Assembly: GCF_003854895.1 (NCBI RefSeq)
Contig: NZ_CP033966.1
Span: forward strand, 4,960,001 to 5,024,000
Reading direction: 5' to 3'
DNA from: Pigmentiphaga sp. H8
GTDB lineage: Bacteria > Pseudomonadota > Gammaproteobacteria > Burkholderiales > Burkholderiaceae_B
Length of the DNA: 64,000 nucleotides
Position numbers and translations under genes: made by a program. This document shows, piece after piece, positions 47,899 to 57,087 of the stretch; position 1 is the first letter of the stretch; each line of letters starts with the position of its first letter. The notes below the pieces were generated by a model. That model was not told the DNA's origin, searched no databases, and was given only the letters and a program-made list of their open reading frames with translations.

Positions 47899-49134
47899 TC
47901 AGGCGCCGGCCACGGCCAGGCCGTCGATCCGCAGCGTCCCGATGGCGCCGTGCATCTCGATCGGCGCGATGTCCTTGCCGTGGACCACCACGCCGCCCGC
48001 GATCTCGATCTCGCGCGCCGAACCGCCGGACTTGACGCTGAGCGCGATGGCCGACAGCTTCACGACCACGCCCTTGACCAGCGAATCGCCGGTGCCGCCA
48101 AAGGTCTCGATGCCGCGGCGCACCGACAGGCGGCCGATGGGCTGGCTGATCTGGATCCCGACCGCGCCGTCCGCATGCGTGACGAGCCGGTCGAACTCCG
48201 CCACGTTGACGGTACCGTCGTAGACGTTGAAGGCGCGCGCGCCCTGCCCGAAGGTTTCGATGGGCGCGTGCACGCGCAGTTCGTTGACCACGCCGAAGTT
48301 GACGAAGCCGATACCGCTGGGGCCATACGAGGTCAGCTTTTCCCGCGCGTCCCAGCGATCCACCGTGCCCCAGTTGTCGAGCACCATGTCGTTGACGCCG
48401 TAGGTCACGACCGGCCCGAGGTTGCGCACCACGTCGACGAAGGCGTTGCTGACGGTGAACACGCCGCCGGTGATCTGGTCGGGCGTGCCGGCGGGAATCC
48501 GGCCGTCGCTATGGACCGCGCCGGTTTCCAGCAGGGACACAGCCAGGCGCCCTCCCCCGGACATGCCGCTGACGAAGATCCCGCTGCCCAGCACGGGTGC
48601 GGTGGGCCGGCCGGCCGACAGGCCGGTCAGGCGTGCGCTGATGGTCACGGCGGCATCGTCCTGCATGTTCCACAACGTGAAGGCGCCCTGGGTCACGTAG
48701 ACGCCATAGCCTTGCGGCCGGTCGGCCCGGGCCCGCGCATCGGCCGCGACGATGTCCAGTCCGTCGACCTCGACATGGCCCGCGCGGACCTTGTCGCGGG
48801 CCAGGATCTGGACCTGTCCGACGGTGGTCACCGCCGCGAGGCGGATGCGGCCCAGCCCGTCCACCCCGGGATCGTTGAAGATGGCTCGCCGGTCGGGCGA
48901 GGCTTCGATGCGCAGGTCACGGATCTCGTTGTCCTCGCTCAGCTGCACGCCATCGCTGCCCGCGGCGAAGGCCAGGACCGCGCCGGCTTCCCCGCCGACC
49001 AGGGACTGGCCCGGCAGCAGCCGGATCGAAGGCAGGCCGGACAGCAGCCCGCCTACGGCGATGACCTGCCTGCCGGCGTCCTGCACGGCAGCTTGAAGTG
49101 CTTCGGAAGTGGTGACGAGTGCTTGCGATGCCAT
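47899..49134 (-). CDS. uncharacterised beta-helix-like protein
   Basis: 411-residue protein that I cannot assign to a named family. The sequence alternates short hydrophobic strands with Gly/Asp turns (for example SLVGGEAGAVLAFAAGSDGV, VVVKLSAIALSVKSGG, IEIAGGVVVHGKDIAPIEMH), as in right-handed parallel beta-helix or pectate-lyase-like folds. There is no signal peptide and no membrane span, so it seems cytoplasmic, which is unusual for such folds. It is cotranscribed with pirin and divergent from a LysR gene that may control both. Confidence 0.7.
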   Translation of the reverse strand: MASQALVTTSEALQAAVQDAGRQVIAVGGLLSGLPSIRLLPGQSLVGGEAGAVLAFAAGSDGVQLSEDNEIRDLRIEASPDRRAIFNDPGVDGLGRIRLAAVTTVGQVQILARDKVRAGHVEVDGLDIVAADARARADRPQGYGVYVTQGAFTLWNMQDDAAVTISARLTGLSAGRPTAPVLGSGIFVSGMSGGGRLAVSLLETGAVHSDGRIPAGTPDQITGGVFTVSNAFVDVVRNLGPVVTYGVNDMVLDNWGTVDRWDAREKLTSYGPSGIGFVNFGVVNELRVHAPIETFGQGARAFNVYDGTVNVAEFDRLVTHADGAVGIQISQPIGRLSVRRGIETFGGTGDSLVKGVVVKLSAIALSVKSGGSAREIEIAGGVVVHGKDIAPIEMHGAIGTLRIDGLAVAGA

Positions 49135-49315
49135 GATGGCGCTCCTGGATGATGGAAGGCCGCGGTAGCCGGCCCGAGAAGCCCTACTCTAGGCTTGGGG
49201 GCGATGCCGATGAAGGGGACGGCGGGCACTTCATTTGTGCCCAGCCGGCATCAATCCATGGATCGCGCGGACGATTGCGCGCACAATGCTCGTCGGACGA
49301 TGTGGGGCGAACGGC

Positions 49316-50224
49316 ATGAACGAAGCGTCAGGCAAACTGGACACGGTGGAGATGTTCTGCGCGGCGGCCCGGGCCGGGAGCTTCACCGCGGCCGCGACCG
49401 TGCTGGGCACGACGCCTTCGGCGATCAGCAAGGCCGTGCGGCGCCTGGAGGACAGGCTGGGCGTCAAGCTGTTCGCGCGAACCACCCGCGCAATCCGGCT
49501 GACGGACGACGGGCAGGCCTATTACCGCACGTGCAGCCAGGCCCTGGAAAACATCCACGACATCGAGCGTTCGCTGACGGGGCACCGGCTGCCACGCGGC
49601 GAGCTGCGCATCAGCGCTCCCGCCAGCTACGGCATCAAGCGGCTGATCCCGCTCGTGCCGCGCTACGTGGCGCGCCATCACGGGCAGGTGAAGGTGACCG
49701 TCTCGGTCAGCAACGCCGTGGCGGATTTCGTGATGGACGACGTCGACATGGCGATACGCATCGGCGAGGTCGCGGACTCGCGGCTGGTCGCGCGGCCGCT
49801 GCACCCGGCCAGCCCGCGCATCGTCGCCTCGCCGGCCTATCTGCGCCGGCACGGCACGCCCGCCACGCCAGAGGACATGGCCAACCACGCCTGCCTGGGA
49901 TTGATCATGCCCGACAGCGGCCGCGCCATGCCCTGGACCTTCGCGCCGTCGGCCGATGGCATGGCCACGCAGGTCCGGCTCCAGCCCGCGATGAACTTCG
50001 ACCATCCGCTGGGCACGCTGGCGGCCGCGTTAAGCGACGCCGGCCTCGCGCAGTTGCTGGACTTCACCGTCGAGGACGACCTGCGCAGCGGCCGCCTGGT
50101 GGAGGTCCTGGCCGCGTGGCGTCCGCCAGCCCAGCCGGTTTCCGTCGTCTGGCCCGGCAATCGCCATGTGCCCGCCACGGTGCGCAGCTTCGTGGATTTC
50201 CTGGTCGATACCGCCCACGCCTGA
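49316..50224 (+). CDS. LysR family transcriptional regulator
   Basis: 302-residue regulator. The N-terminal winged helix (FCAAARAGSFTAAATVLGTT, SAISKAVRRLEDRLGVKLF) is followed by the substrate domain with ELRISAPASYGIKRLIPLVP. The start at 49316 (MNEASGKLDTVEMF) matches the family; 27 further residues upstream do not. It is divergent from the beta-helix/pirin operon and upstream of the dioxygenase operon, so it could control either side. Confidence 0.92.
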   Translation: MNEASGKLDTVEMFCAAARAGSFTAAATVLGTTPSAISKAVRRLEDRLGVKLFARTTRAIRLTDDGQAYYRTCSQALENIHDIERSLTGHRLPRGELRISAPASYGIKRLIPLVPRYVARHHGQVKVTVSVSNAVADFVMDDVDMAIRIGEVADSRLVARPLHPASPRIVASPAYLRRHGTPATPEDMANHACLGLIMPDSGRAMPWTFAPSADGMATQVRLQPAMNFDHPLGTLAAALSDAGLAQLLDFTVEDDLRSGRLVEVLAAWRPPAQPVSVVWPGNRHVPATVRSFVDFLVDTAHA

Positions 50225-50358
50225 CCGGCCCTATCAAATCCCTTTATCGCCCACCGCCTCGATTCGATTGGCGCCGATGCCGCTCGCGTTCGCATAATCA
50301 TCCCACCTCGATGCCCCGGCGCGGCCGGACGCATCCGGGGCCAATCGGAGACGTGTCG

Positions 50359-51237
50359 ATGCGATTCGCGGTAACAGAGATAGTCGAGGACTTCGTGGGC
50401 GAAATCGAGGACTTCCCCTTCGATGCCATCGACCAGGATGCCGTTGCCCAGTTGAAAGCGGCGTGGTTCCGCTACCCGGTCCTGCGCTTTCGCGGCGTCC
50501 GGATCGGCGATCGGGAGCAGGTGGCCTTCAGCCGTGCGCTCGGCCCGGCGGTGTTCCATCCTCGGCAGCTCCAGGAAGGCAGGAATGCCGAGTTCCCCGA
50601 AATCCTGGTCATCAGCAACAAGAAGAAGGCCGACGGTTCGCCGGCGGGCGACCTGGGCGACGGCGAAGTGCGCTGGCACACGGACACCTGGTTCGTCGAA
50701 CAGCCGCCGTCGGCCGCCATTCTGCGGGCGGTCGAACTGCCCGACCAGGGCGGCAACACGTATTTCGCCAACATGTATGCCGCCTACCAGAGCCTGGACA
50801 CGGCAATGAAGGCACGCCTGGACGGCCTCGCCATCCATCACCAGTCGGTCGTCGACGGACGCGGGGAGGTCAGGCTGGGCAAGACGCCGCCGGCATCCGA
50901 CGACTACGCCGCCTGGGCCGGCGTCGATCACCCGCTGGTCCGGCGGCATCCCGGATCCGGCCGTCCATGCCTGTACCTGGGCGGCGATCGTCCGCACCAG
51001 TCCATCCCCGGCATGCCCCAGGACGAAGCGGCGCCGTTGCTGGCGGCCCTGTGGGCGGCGGCCACCGATGCCCGCCACGTCTGGGCGCAGCAATGGCGGC
51101 CCGGCGACATGATGATGTGGGACAACCGCTGCCTGCTGCACAAGCGCGATGCCTTCGACCCGCGATCCGTGCGGCGCCTGCATCGGACCACCGTCGAGGG
51201 CGAGCGGCCGATCGCGGCGGAGCTGGCCCATGCCTGA
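50359..51237 (+). CDS. TauD/TfdA family dioxygenase
   Basis: 292-residue Fe(II)/2-oxoglutarate-dependent oxygenase. The facial triad is visible: H107 and D109 in RWHTDTWF, and His about 261 in CLLHKRDAF. R-R-L-H-R-T-T after it holds the oxoglutarate-binding Arg. FRYPVLRFRGV near the N-terminus is typical. GGAGACGTGTCG precedes the ATG. Family members oxidise taurine, herbicidal phenoxyacids and other carboxylates. The stop overlaps the next start by eight bases. Confidence 0.92.
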   Translation: MRFAVTEIVEDFVGEIEDFPFDAIDQDAVAQLKAAWFRYPVLRFRGVRIGDREQVAFSRALGPAVFHPRQLQEGRNAEFPEILVISNKKKADGSPAGDLGDGEVRWHTDTWFVEQPPSAAILRAVELPDQGGNTYFANMYAAYQSLDTAMKARLDGLAIHHQSVVDGRGEVRLGKTPPASDDYAAWAGVDHPLVRRHPGSGRPCLYLGGDRPHQSIPGMPQDEAAPLLAALWAAATDARHVWAQQWRPGDMMMWDNRCLLHKRDAFDPRSVRRLHRTTVEGERPIAAELAHA

Positions 51238-51919
51238 GGCAGCCTTCCGCTTCGGCGACTTGCCGGCGCCCCTGCCGCCCGAGCTGCGCGCGCTGGCCGA
51301 CGGCCTGGAACCCGCCGCGCTGGGCCACCTGCTGGACCAAGGCTTCACCGGACCGCGCCACCGCCATCTGGCGGGCCGCCGCGAGCCGTCGGTGGGCATG
51401 GTCGTGACCTGCCTCAGCCCCGGCGCTGACAACGCCATCGTGCATCACGCGGTTTCCCGCCTGCGGCCCGGCGATTTCCTGGTCATCGCACGCGGCCCGG
51501 ACCGCCCCGAGGCCTGCCTGGGAGGCGGTCTGGCACTGGCCGCCGAACGAGCGGGCTGCGCCGGCATCCTGGTGGACGGCCCGGTCACGGACGTGCAGGA
51601 ACTCCGGCAACTGGCCTTGCCCGTCTGGGCGGTCGGCCTGACCGCGCTGACCTGCAAGCGCCACTATGAAGGCGGCACATTCTGCGAGCCCGTCTCCATC
51701 GATGGCATGGACATCGCCCCCGGGATGCTGGCGCTGGGCGACGAGAACGGCGTGCTTTTCGTGGACGGCCCCCGCCTGCTGGCATGCGCGCCGGAGGCGA
51801 AGGCGCGGCAGTCCGCGCAGGCGGAACGCTATGCCCGGGTCCGCGCGGGCGGGCGCCTGGCCGCGCTCAACGGCACGGACGAGGCGTTCGCGCGGATCCT
51901 GGCGGAGACGGCGCGATGA
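51230..51919 (+). CDS. RraA family protein
   Basis: 229-residue protein of the RraA/4-carboxy-4-hydroxy-2-oxoadipate aldolase family. PGDFLVIARGPDRPEACLGGGLALAAERAGCAG carries the G-G-x-L-A motif (quoted in part as CLGGGLALAAERAGCAG). GILVDGPVTDVQEL follows, the usual D-G-x-x-R-D region but without the Arg. PISIDGMDIAPG-like sequence and DENGVLFV complete the fold. In this context an aldolase or decarboxylase role is more likely than RNase E inhibition. Overlaps both neighbours. Confidence 0.85.
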   Translation: MPEAAFRFGDLPAPLPPELRALADGLEPAALGHLLDQGFTGPRHRHLAGRREPSVGMVVTCLSPGADNAIVHHAVSRLRPGDFLVIARGPDRPEACLGGGLALAAERAGCAGILVDGPVTDVQELRQLALPVWAVGLTALTCKRHYEGGTFCEPVSIDGMDIAPGMLALGDENGVLFVDGPRLLACAPEAKARQSAQAERYARVRAGGRLAALNGTDEAFARILAETAR

Positions 51920-53085
51920 CCCCGTTCTCCCTGGAGCCCAAGCGATACGACGAACTGGTCCGGATCCGGCGCGACATCCACCGCCATCCCGAACTCGCGT
52001 TCGCGGAGCGGCGCACCGCGGCCATCGTCCGGCACGACCTGGCCGAGTTGGGGCTTGACGCCGTTTCCGGCGTGGCCGGCACCGGCGTCGTGGCGGTGCT
52101 GGACACCGGTCGCCCCGGGCGCACGGTCGGGCTGCGCGTCGACATGGACGCCCTGCCCATGACGGAAACCGCCGACGTGCCGTTCAAGTCCGAGGTGCCG
52201 GGCGCGGCCCACACCTGCGGCCACGACGTGCATTGCGCCATCGGACTGGGCGCGGCCTCGCTGCTGTGCGAGCGGCGGCACACCTTGCGCGGCCGCTTCA
52301 AGTTCCTTTTCCAGCCTGCCGAGGAAACGCTGGAGGGCGCGCGGGCGATGATCGAGGCGGGCGTGCTCGAGGCGCCGGCGGTGGACGTGCTGCTGGGCTG
52401 CCACAATTCACCGCAGCTGGACACGGGCCGGATCGGCTACCGGCACGGGGCGTCCATGGCCTCGTCCAGCGCCTTCGTCATCGACGTTCGCGGCGCGGCC
52501 GGCCATGCCGCCCATCCCCGCTCCGGCGTGGATGCCTTGCAGGCCTTGCCCATGCTGCTGACCGGGCTCAACGCGATACGCGCCAAGGAAGTCGCCGCCG
52601 ACCAGCCCCTGATCCTTTCCGTGGGCCGGATCCAGGGCGGCCGCGCGCGCAACGTCATCTGCGACGCGGTCACGCTGGAAGGCACCTGCCGGACGCTCGA
52701 CGACGCCGTGCGCGGCGAGGTCGAGGCCGCGCTGCGCCGGCTGGCGCAAGGCACGGCCACGGCCACGCGGACGGCGGTGGACGTGCAATGGCGCACCCTG
52801 GCCCCCGCGCTGGTCAACGACCGCGACACCCTGGAGCGGGCCATCCGCGCGATCGAACGCGGCCTGGGCGCCGACGCCCTGGTCGCACTCGATGCGCTGT
52901 CGATGGGCGGCGAGGATTTCGCCTGGTACGGACAGCATGTCCCCGTCGCGCACCTGCGCATCGGATCCCGTTGCGCGGGCTCCTCGACACAACTGCACCA
53001 AAGCGATTATTTCTGCGACGAACGCGCCATCGAGGCCGGGGCCCTGGCCCTGGCCGCGGCGGCGGCCGAGCTGGCCGCGACCTGA
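51916..53085 (+). CDS. M20 family amidohydrolase
   Basis: 389-residue metallohydrolase of the hippurate hydrolase type. RRDIHRHPELAFAE opens it and VGLRVDMDALPM follows. HTCGHDVHCAIGLG and FQPAEETLEGARAM provide metal ligands and catalytic Glu. SMGGEDFAWYG holds the late ligand region. The ATG overlaps the rraA-like stop by four bases. It shares the overall plan of the protein at 29776-30981 but is not a close copy. It implies that the operon's substrate is an N-acyl or amide compound. Confidence 0.93.
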   Translation: MTPFSLEPKRYDELVRIRRDIHRHPELAFAERRTAAIVRHDLAELGLDAVSGVAGTGVVAVLDTGRPGRTVGLRVDMDALPMTETADVPFKSEVPGAAHTCGHDVHCAIGLGAASLLCERRHTLRGRFKFLFQPAEETLEGARAMIEAGVLEAPAVDVLLGCHNSPQLDTGRIGYRHGASMASSSAFVIDVRGAAGHAAHPRSGVDALQALPMLLTGLNAIRAKEVAADQPLILSVGRIQGGRARNVICDAVTLEGTCRTLDDAVRGEVEAALRRLAQGTATATRTAVDVQWRTLAPALVNDRDTLERAIRAIERGLGADALVALDALSMGGEDFAWYGQHVPVAHLRIGSRCAGSSTQLHQSDYFCDERAIEAGALALAAAAAELAAT

Positions 53086-53123
53086 CGCGGCGCCGTTCGC
53101 ACCTACCCTGCAAGGAAACCCTC

Positions 53124-54080
53124 ATGGAACGACGACGATTCCTGTTTGGCCTGGCGGCGGCCGCCGCGATGCCCACGGCCCGGTCCCAGAGCCGGCCGAT
53201 CCGTTTGCTGGTCCCCTTCGCCCCCGGCGGCGCGACCGACGTCATCGCGCGCGAGATCGCGGTGCTGATGGGAAAACACCTGGGCGCCACCGTGGTGGTG
53301 GAGAACCGCGGCGGCGCGGGCGGGTCGATCGGCACCTCGGAAGTCGCGCGCGCCGCCCCCGACGGCTACACGCTGGGACTCGCCACGCAATCGACCCACG
53401 CGGTCAACCCCGTCGTCTACCGCAAGGTGGGATACGATCCCCTGACCGACTTCACGCTGCTTGGGGAGATCGCGCAGGCGCCCGGCATCCTGCTGGTCAA
53501 CAGCAAGGTGCCGGCCACGACGCTGGCGCAATTCGTGCAGCATCTGCGCAGCCATCCCGACCAGTTGACCTATTCGTCCCCCGGCAACGGCACCATCGGC
53601 CACGTCTGGGGCGAACAGTTCAAGCACTCGACCGGCACGGCCATGCTGCACGTGCCGTACAAGGGCGCCTCGCAGGCCCTGGCCGACCTGGTGGCGGGCC
53701 AGGTCGATTCGACCTTCACCTCGGTCGCCTCGGCCATGCCCTATCTGCGGAACGGCCGGGTACGCGCGCTGGCGGTAAGCTGGCCCGGGCGCCTGGACAT
53801 GCTGCCCGCGGTGCCGACCTATGCCGAGGCGGGATGGCCGGACAACAACCAGCCGACGTGGTACGGCCTGGTGGGACCGGCCGGCCTTGCCGGGGACGCG
53901 CGCGGCGCGCTGCGGGCCGCCATGCGGGCCGCGCTGGACGACCCCGGCCTGCGGGAAAAGTACCGCGGACAAGGCGTGTTTCCCGCCCTGGGCACGCCGG
54001 AGCAGTTCGCGGCGACCATCCGGCGCGACATGGACAGCATCGCGGCCATCCGCAGGACTGCCCAGATTTCGGTGGACTAG
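53124..54080 (+). CDS. Bug-type tripartite tricarboxylate transporter receptor
   Basis: 318-residue periplasmic receptor. The signal MERRRFLFGLAAAAAMPTA has an arginine-rich n-region but no full Tat motif. The mature start RPIRLLVPFAPGGATDVIAR is the Bug signature, with VVENRGGAGGSIG and APDGYTLGLA after it. AAGGAAACCCTC precedes the ATG. It lies 38 bp after the M20 gene and probably captures the operon's substrate. No membrane subunits are nearby. Confidence 0.93.
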   Translation: MERRRFLFGLAAAAAMPTARSQSRPIRLLVPFAPGGATDVIAREIAVLMGKHLGATVVVENRGGAGGSIGTSEVARAAPDGYTLGLATQSTHAVNPVVYRKVGYDPLTDFTLLGEIAQAPGILLVNSKVPATTLAQFVQHLRSHPDQLTYSSPGNGTIGHVWGEQFKHSTGTAMLHVPYKGASQALADLVAGQVDSTFTSVASAMPYLRNGRVRALAVSWPGRLDMLPAVPTYAEAGWPDNNQPTWYGLVGPAGLAGDARGALRAAMRAALDDPGLREKYRGQGVFPALGTPEQFAATIRRDMDSIAAIRRTAQISVD

Positions 54081-54135
54081 CCGGCGTTTCTGCCCGATCA
54101 TCGTCTCCGGCTTTCTTCCAGGCGGACGATAGACC

Positions 54136-55077
54136 TTGGCATTGAAACTCAGGCAGATCGAAGCCTTCCGGGCGGTCATGCGGGAAGGCAGCATGGTGCG
54201 GGCCAGCTCGGCGCTGGCCATCACCCAACCGGCCGTCAGCTACCTGATCGGATCGCTGGAAAGCGCCGTGGGTTTCGCGCTGTTCCGGCGCGAGAAGGGC
54301 AAGCTCATTCCCACGCCCGAGGCGCACCAGCTCATCGACGAGGTCGACCGCCTATACGAAAGCGTGGACGAGGTCGAGGCGGTGGCGCGGCTGATCGCCA
54401 ATCACCAGCGCGCGGTGCTGCGCATCCTGCTGACCCCCGCCCTGTCCACGGGCGCCTGCGTCCAGGCCATCGGCCGCTACGCGGCGCGGCACCCGGGCAT
54501 CCGCCTGGACATCGATACCGCGCACCGGGCGACGATCCTGCGCCGCCTGCTGTCGGGCCACGCCGACCTGGCGGTGCTGTCGCTGCCGGTGGAAACGGAT
54601 CGGATCGTGGCGACCAGCGTCTTCACCAGCGATCTGGTCTGCGTTCTTCCGGCGCACCACGAACCGCCCCGGCCGAACACCATCACCCCGGGCGACCTGG
54701 CGGGCGTCCCGTTGATCGGGCTCAAGCCCAGCGGCGTGATCCGCCCCATCGTCGACCGCTGGTTCTCGGCGGCGAACGTCACGCCACGCTTCGACATCGA
54801 GGTGCGCGATGCCTGGACCGCCATCGAACTCGTGCGCGGCGGCGCGGGTGCCGCCATCGTGAGCCGCATCAGCGTCCCGCCTTTCGGCGCGGATCCGCTG
54901 CGCGTGCTGACGCTCGCGCCGGCCGGGCACATCGAGATCGGCATCGTGTCGCCGGCCTCGCTTCCCGTCCACCGTACGGTGGGCGCCCTGGCGGATTTCC
55001 TGCGCGAGCAGATTCGGCTCAAACCGTGCGCCGCGTCTTCATCAACATGTCGTATAGCAACTGCGCCACCGGACTGA
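54136..55077 (+). CDS. LysR family transcriptional regulator
   Basis: 313-residue regulator. The DNA-binding domain reads LRQIEAFRAVMREGSMVRAS and SALAITQPAVSYLIGSLESA. The substrate domain opens with LRILLTPALSTGACVQAIGR. The start seems to be TTG at 54136, since no ATG or GTG lies before the conserved helix. Its last 59 bases overlap the convergent LysR gene. It follows the Bug gene by 55 bp and may close the dioxygenase operon as a local regulator. Confidence 0.88.
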   Translation: MALKLRQIEAFRAVMREGSMVRASSALAITQPAVSYLIGSLESAVGFALFRREKGKLIPTPEAHQLIDEVDRLYESVDEVEAVARLIANHQRAVLRILLTPALSTGACVQAIGRYAARHPGIRLDIDTAHRATILRRLLSGHADLAVLSLPVETDRIVATSVFTSDLVCVLPAHHEPPRPNTITPGDLAGVPLIGLKPSGVIRPIVDRWFSAANVTPRFDIEVRDAWTAIELVRGGAGAAIVSRISVPPFGADPLRVLTLAPAGHIEIGIVSPASLPVHRTVGALADFLREQIRLKPCAASSSTCRIATAPPD

Positions 55078-55912
55078 GCTGCCTGCCGCGCCGGTGGATC
55101 AGCCCGATGTCCCGGCTGACGGCCGGCTCGCGCAGGGGCTTGCTGACCAGGGCCGCATGCCGGCCCTTGGGCATGGCCAATTTCGGCACGACGCCTATGC
55201 CCACCCCGGCTTCCACCAGGCTGACCAGCGCAGGGACGTGCTGGACCTCGCAGAACCATCGCGGCTGCTGCGCGCTATGCGCCAGCGCCTGGTCCATCAG
55301 GAAGCGGTTGCCGCTGCCCTGGGCCAGCCGGATGAAGTGATGATCGGCCAGTTGCGCCCAGGTCAGCGTGCGCCGCGCCGCCAGGGGGTGGTCGCGCCGA
55401 AGCGCCACCACGAAGGGTTCGTTCAGCAGGGGCTGGTAGGTGATCTCCGCGTCCTGCGTGCCGATGTAGGTCAGGCCGAAATCGGCATCGCCGCGCGCCA
55501 CCGCCGTCAAGACTTCGGACGATGACTCGTCGATGATGCGGATACGGATGCGCGGATATTGCTGGTGGTACTGGTGGATGACCTCGGGCAGGAAATAGGC
55601 CACCGCCGACGGCACGCAGGCGATGGTGACCTCGCCCGACAGCTTCTCGGCCACGTCCTGGATCCCTATCAGGGCGCTCTCGAGCTCGTTCAGAACGTTT
55701 CTTGCGCGCGGCACGAAGCCGCGTCCTATGGTCGTCAGCTGGACCTTGCGCGTGGTCCGCTCGAACAGCTTGACGCCCAGGGCATCCTCCAGCTTGTCCA
55801 CCCGCCGGGACAGCGCGGACTGCGACACGTGCAGGGACTCGGAAGCGGCCCGGAAGCTTCCCAGGTCCGCCACGGCAAGAAAGGCGCGCAGATCGGCCAG
55901 GTCGAATTTCAT
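55019..55912 (-). CDS. LysR family transcriptional regulator
   Basis: 297-residue regulator of the CynR/GbpR type. FDLADLRAFLAVADLGSFRA and SQSALSRRVDKLEDALGVKL form the winged helix; GEVTIACVPSAVAYFLPEVI opens the ligand domain. It is divergent from the dehydrogenase gene at 56014, with 101 bp between, the classic layout for a LysR regulator and its target. It likely controls the dehydrogenase-Bug-hydrolase operon. Confidence 0.94.
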   Translation of the reverse strand: MKFDLADLRAFLAVADLGSFRAASESLHVSQSALSRRVDKLEDALGVKLFERTTRKVQLTTIGRGFVPRARNVLNELESALIGIQDVAEKLSGEVTIACVPSAVAYFLPEVIHQYHQQYPRIRIRIIDESSSEVLTAVARGDADFGLTYIGTQDAEITYQPLLNEPFVVALRRDHPLAARRTLTWAQLADHHFIRLAQGSGNRFLMDQALAHSAQQPRWFCEVQHVPALVSLVEAGVGIGVVPKLAMPKGRHAALVSKPLREPAVSRDIGLIHRRGRQLSPVAQLLYDMLMKTRRTV

Positions 55913-56013
55913 GCGTTTTCGTCAAGAATCCATCCAATTTTTGCACTTTACTCCCATTTATCCGTCGCCCAAGATGCGTTCCATAGCCTTCTTTCCCTAC
56001 GCAGGAACGCCTC

Positions 56014-57060
56014 ATGCCCGCCACCGTTGTCCCGCCCACGAAATATTCCGAAGCAGAACTGACCCGCCTGGGCATCCTGGCATTCCGCGCGCTCGGCCTG
56101 CCCGAGCAGGACGCCCAGGACGTCGTCCGCGTGCTGGTGCTGGCCGACATGTTCGGCCTGTCGACGCACGGCCTGAGCCGCCTCGAATCGTATGGCGATC
56201 GCCTGAAGGTCGGCGGTATCGCCGCGCGCGCCCAGGTAACGGTGAGCACGGCGGCCCCCGCGCTGCGCCTGGTCGACGGCGGCAACGGCGTCGGCCCGCT
56301 GGTCGGCATGCATGCCCTGCGCGCCGCCATGGAGGCCGCGGGCGAATGCGGCGTGGGCGTCGTGTTCGCCCGCGCCAGCAATCATTTCGGCCCGGTGTCG
56401 CCGTACTCGCTGATCGCCGCCCAGAGCGGCTTCGCCAGCATCATCGGCAGCAACGCCACCACCACCATCGCCCCCTGGGGCGGCAGCGACGCCAGGCTGG
56501 GCAACAGCCCGATCGGATTCGGCGTCCCCAACCCCGGCGGCGATCCCTTCCTGCTCGACATGGCGATGAGCGTCGTCGCCCGCGCCAAGATCCGCCGGGC
56601 CCTCAAGCAGGGCCAGCCCATCCCCGATAGCTGGGCCACCGACCAGGCCGGCCGCCCCACCACCGACCCGGCCGCCGCGCTGGACGGCTTCCTGCTTCCC
56701 ATCGGCGGGCACAAGGGCTATGGCCTGGCCCTGATGGTGGACCTGTTCGCCGGCCTGCTGTCCAACGCCGCCTACCTGACCCACGTGAAGTCGTGGGTCG
56801 AGGCGCCGGACGAGCCGCAGAACCTGGGGCACTTCTTCATCCTGATCGATACGCGCCGGCTCGGCTCCACCGCCTGGCTGGCCGAGAGGATGAAGGACTT
56901 CGCCGCCATCCTGCACGGCAGCTCGCCCATCGATCCTGCCCACCCCGTCATCGTCCCGGGGGAAATCGAACTGGGCCGGCTGGCGCGCAGCCGCGCGGAG
57001 GGCATCGAACTGGATGCCGACACGGCCGCCCTGCTGGCCGCCTACGCCGCGCCTCGTTAA
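56014..57060 (+). CDS. malate/L-lactate dehydrogenase (MDH2/LDH2) family oxidoreductase
   Basis: 348-residue NAD(P)-dependent 2-hydroxyacid dehydrogenase of the AllD/ComC/YbiC fold, unrelated to classical MDH. FGLSTHGLSRLESYGDRLK, VFARASNHFGPVSPYSLIA and IIGSNATTTIAPWGG are family blocks; GFLLPIGGHKGYGLALMVD is the cofactor region. Relatives act on malate, ureidoglycolate or sulfolactate. First gene of an operon with a Bug receptor, metallo-hydrolase and solute-binding-fold protein, opposite a LysR gene. Confidence 0.93.
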   Translation: MPATVVPPTKYSEAELTRLGILAFRALGLPEQDAQDVVRVLVLADMFGLSTHGLSRLESYGDRLKVGGIAARAQVTVSTAAPALRLVDGGNGVGPLVGMHALRAAMEAAGECGVGVVFARASNHFGPVSPYSLIAAQSGFASIIGSNATTTIAPWGGSDARLGNSPIGFGVPNPGGDPFLLDMAMSVVARAKIRRALKQGQPIPDSWATDQAGRPTTDPAAALDGFLLPIGGHKGYGLALMVDLFAGLLSNAAYLTHVKSWVEAPDEPQNLGHFFILIDTRRLGSTAWLAERMKDFAAILHGSSPIDPAHPVIVPGEIELGRLARSRAEGIELDADTAALLAAYAAPR

Positions 57061-57087
57061 GGCCACGGCCAGACCAAGGAGGAAGAC

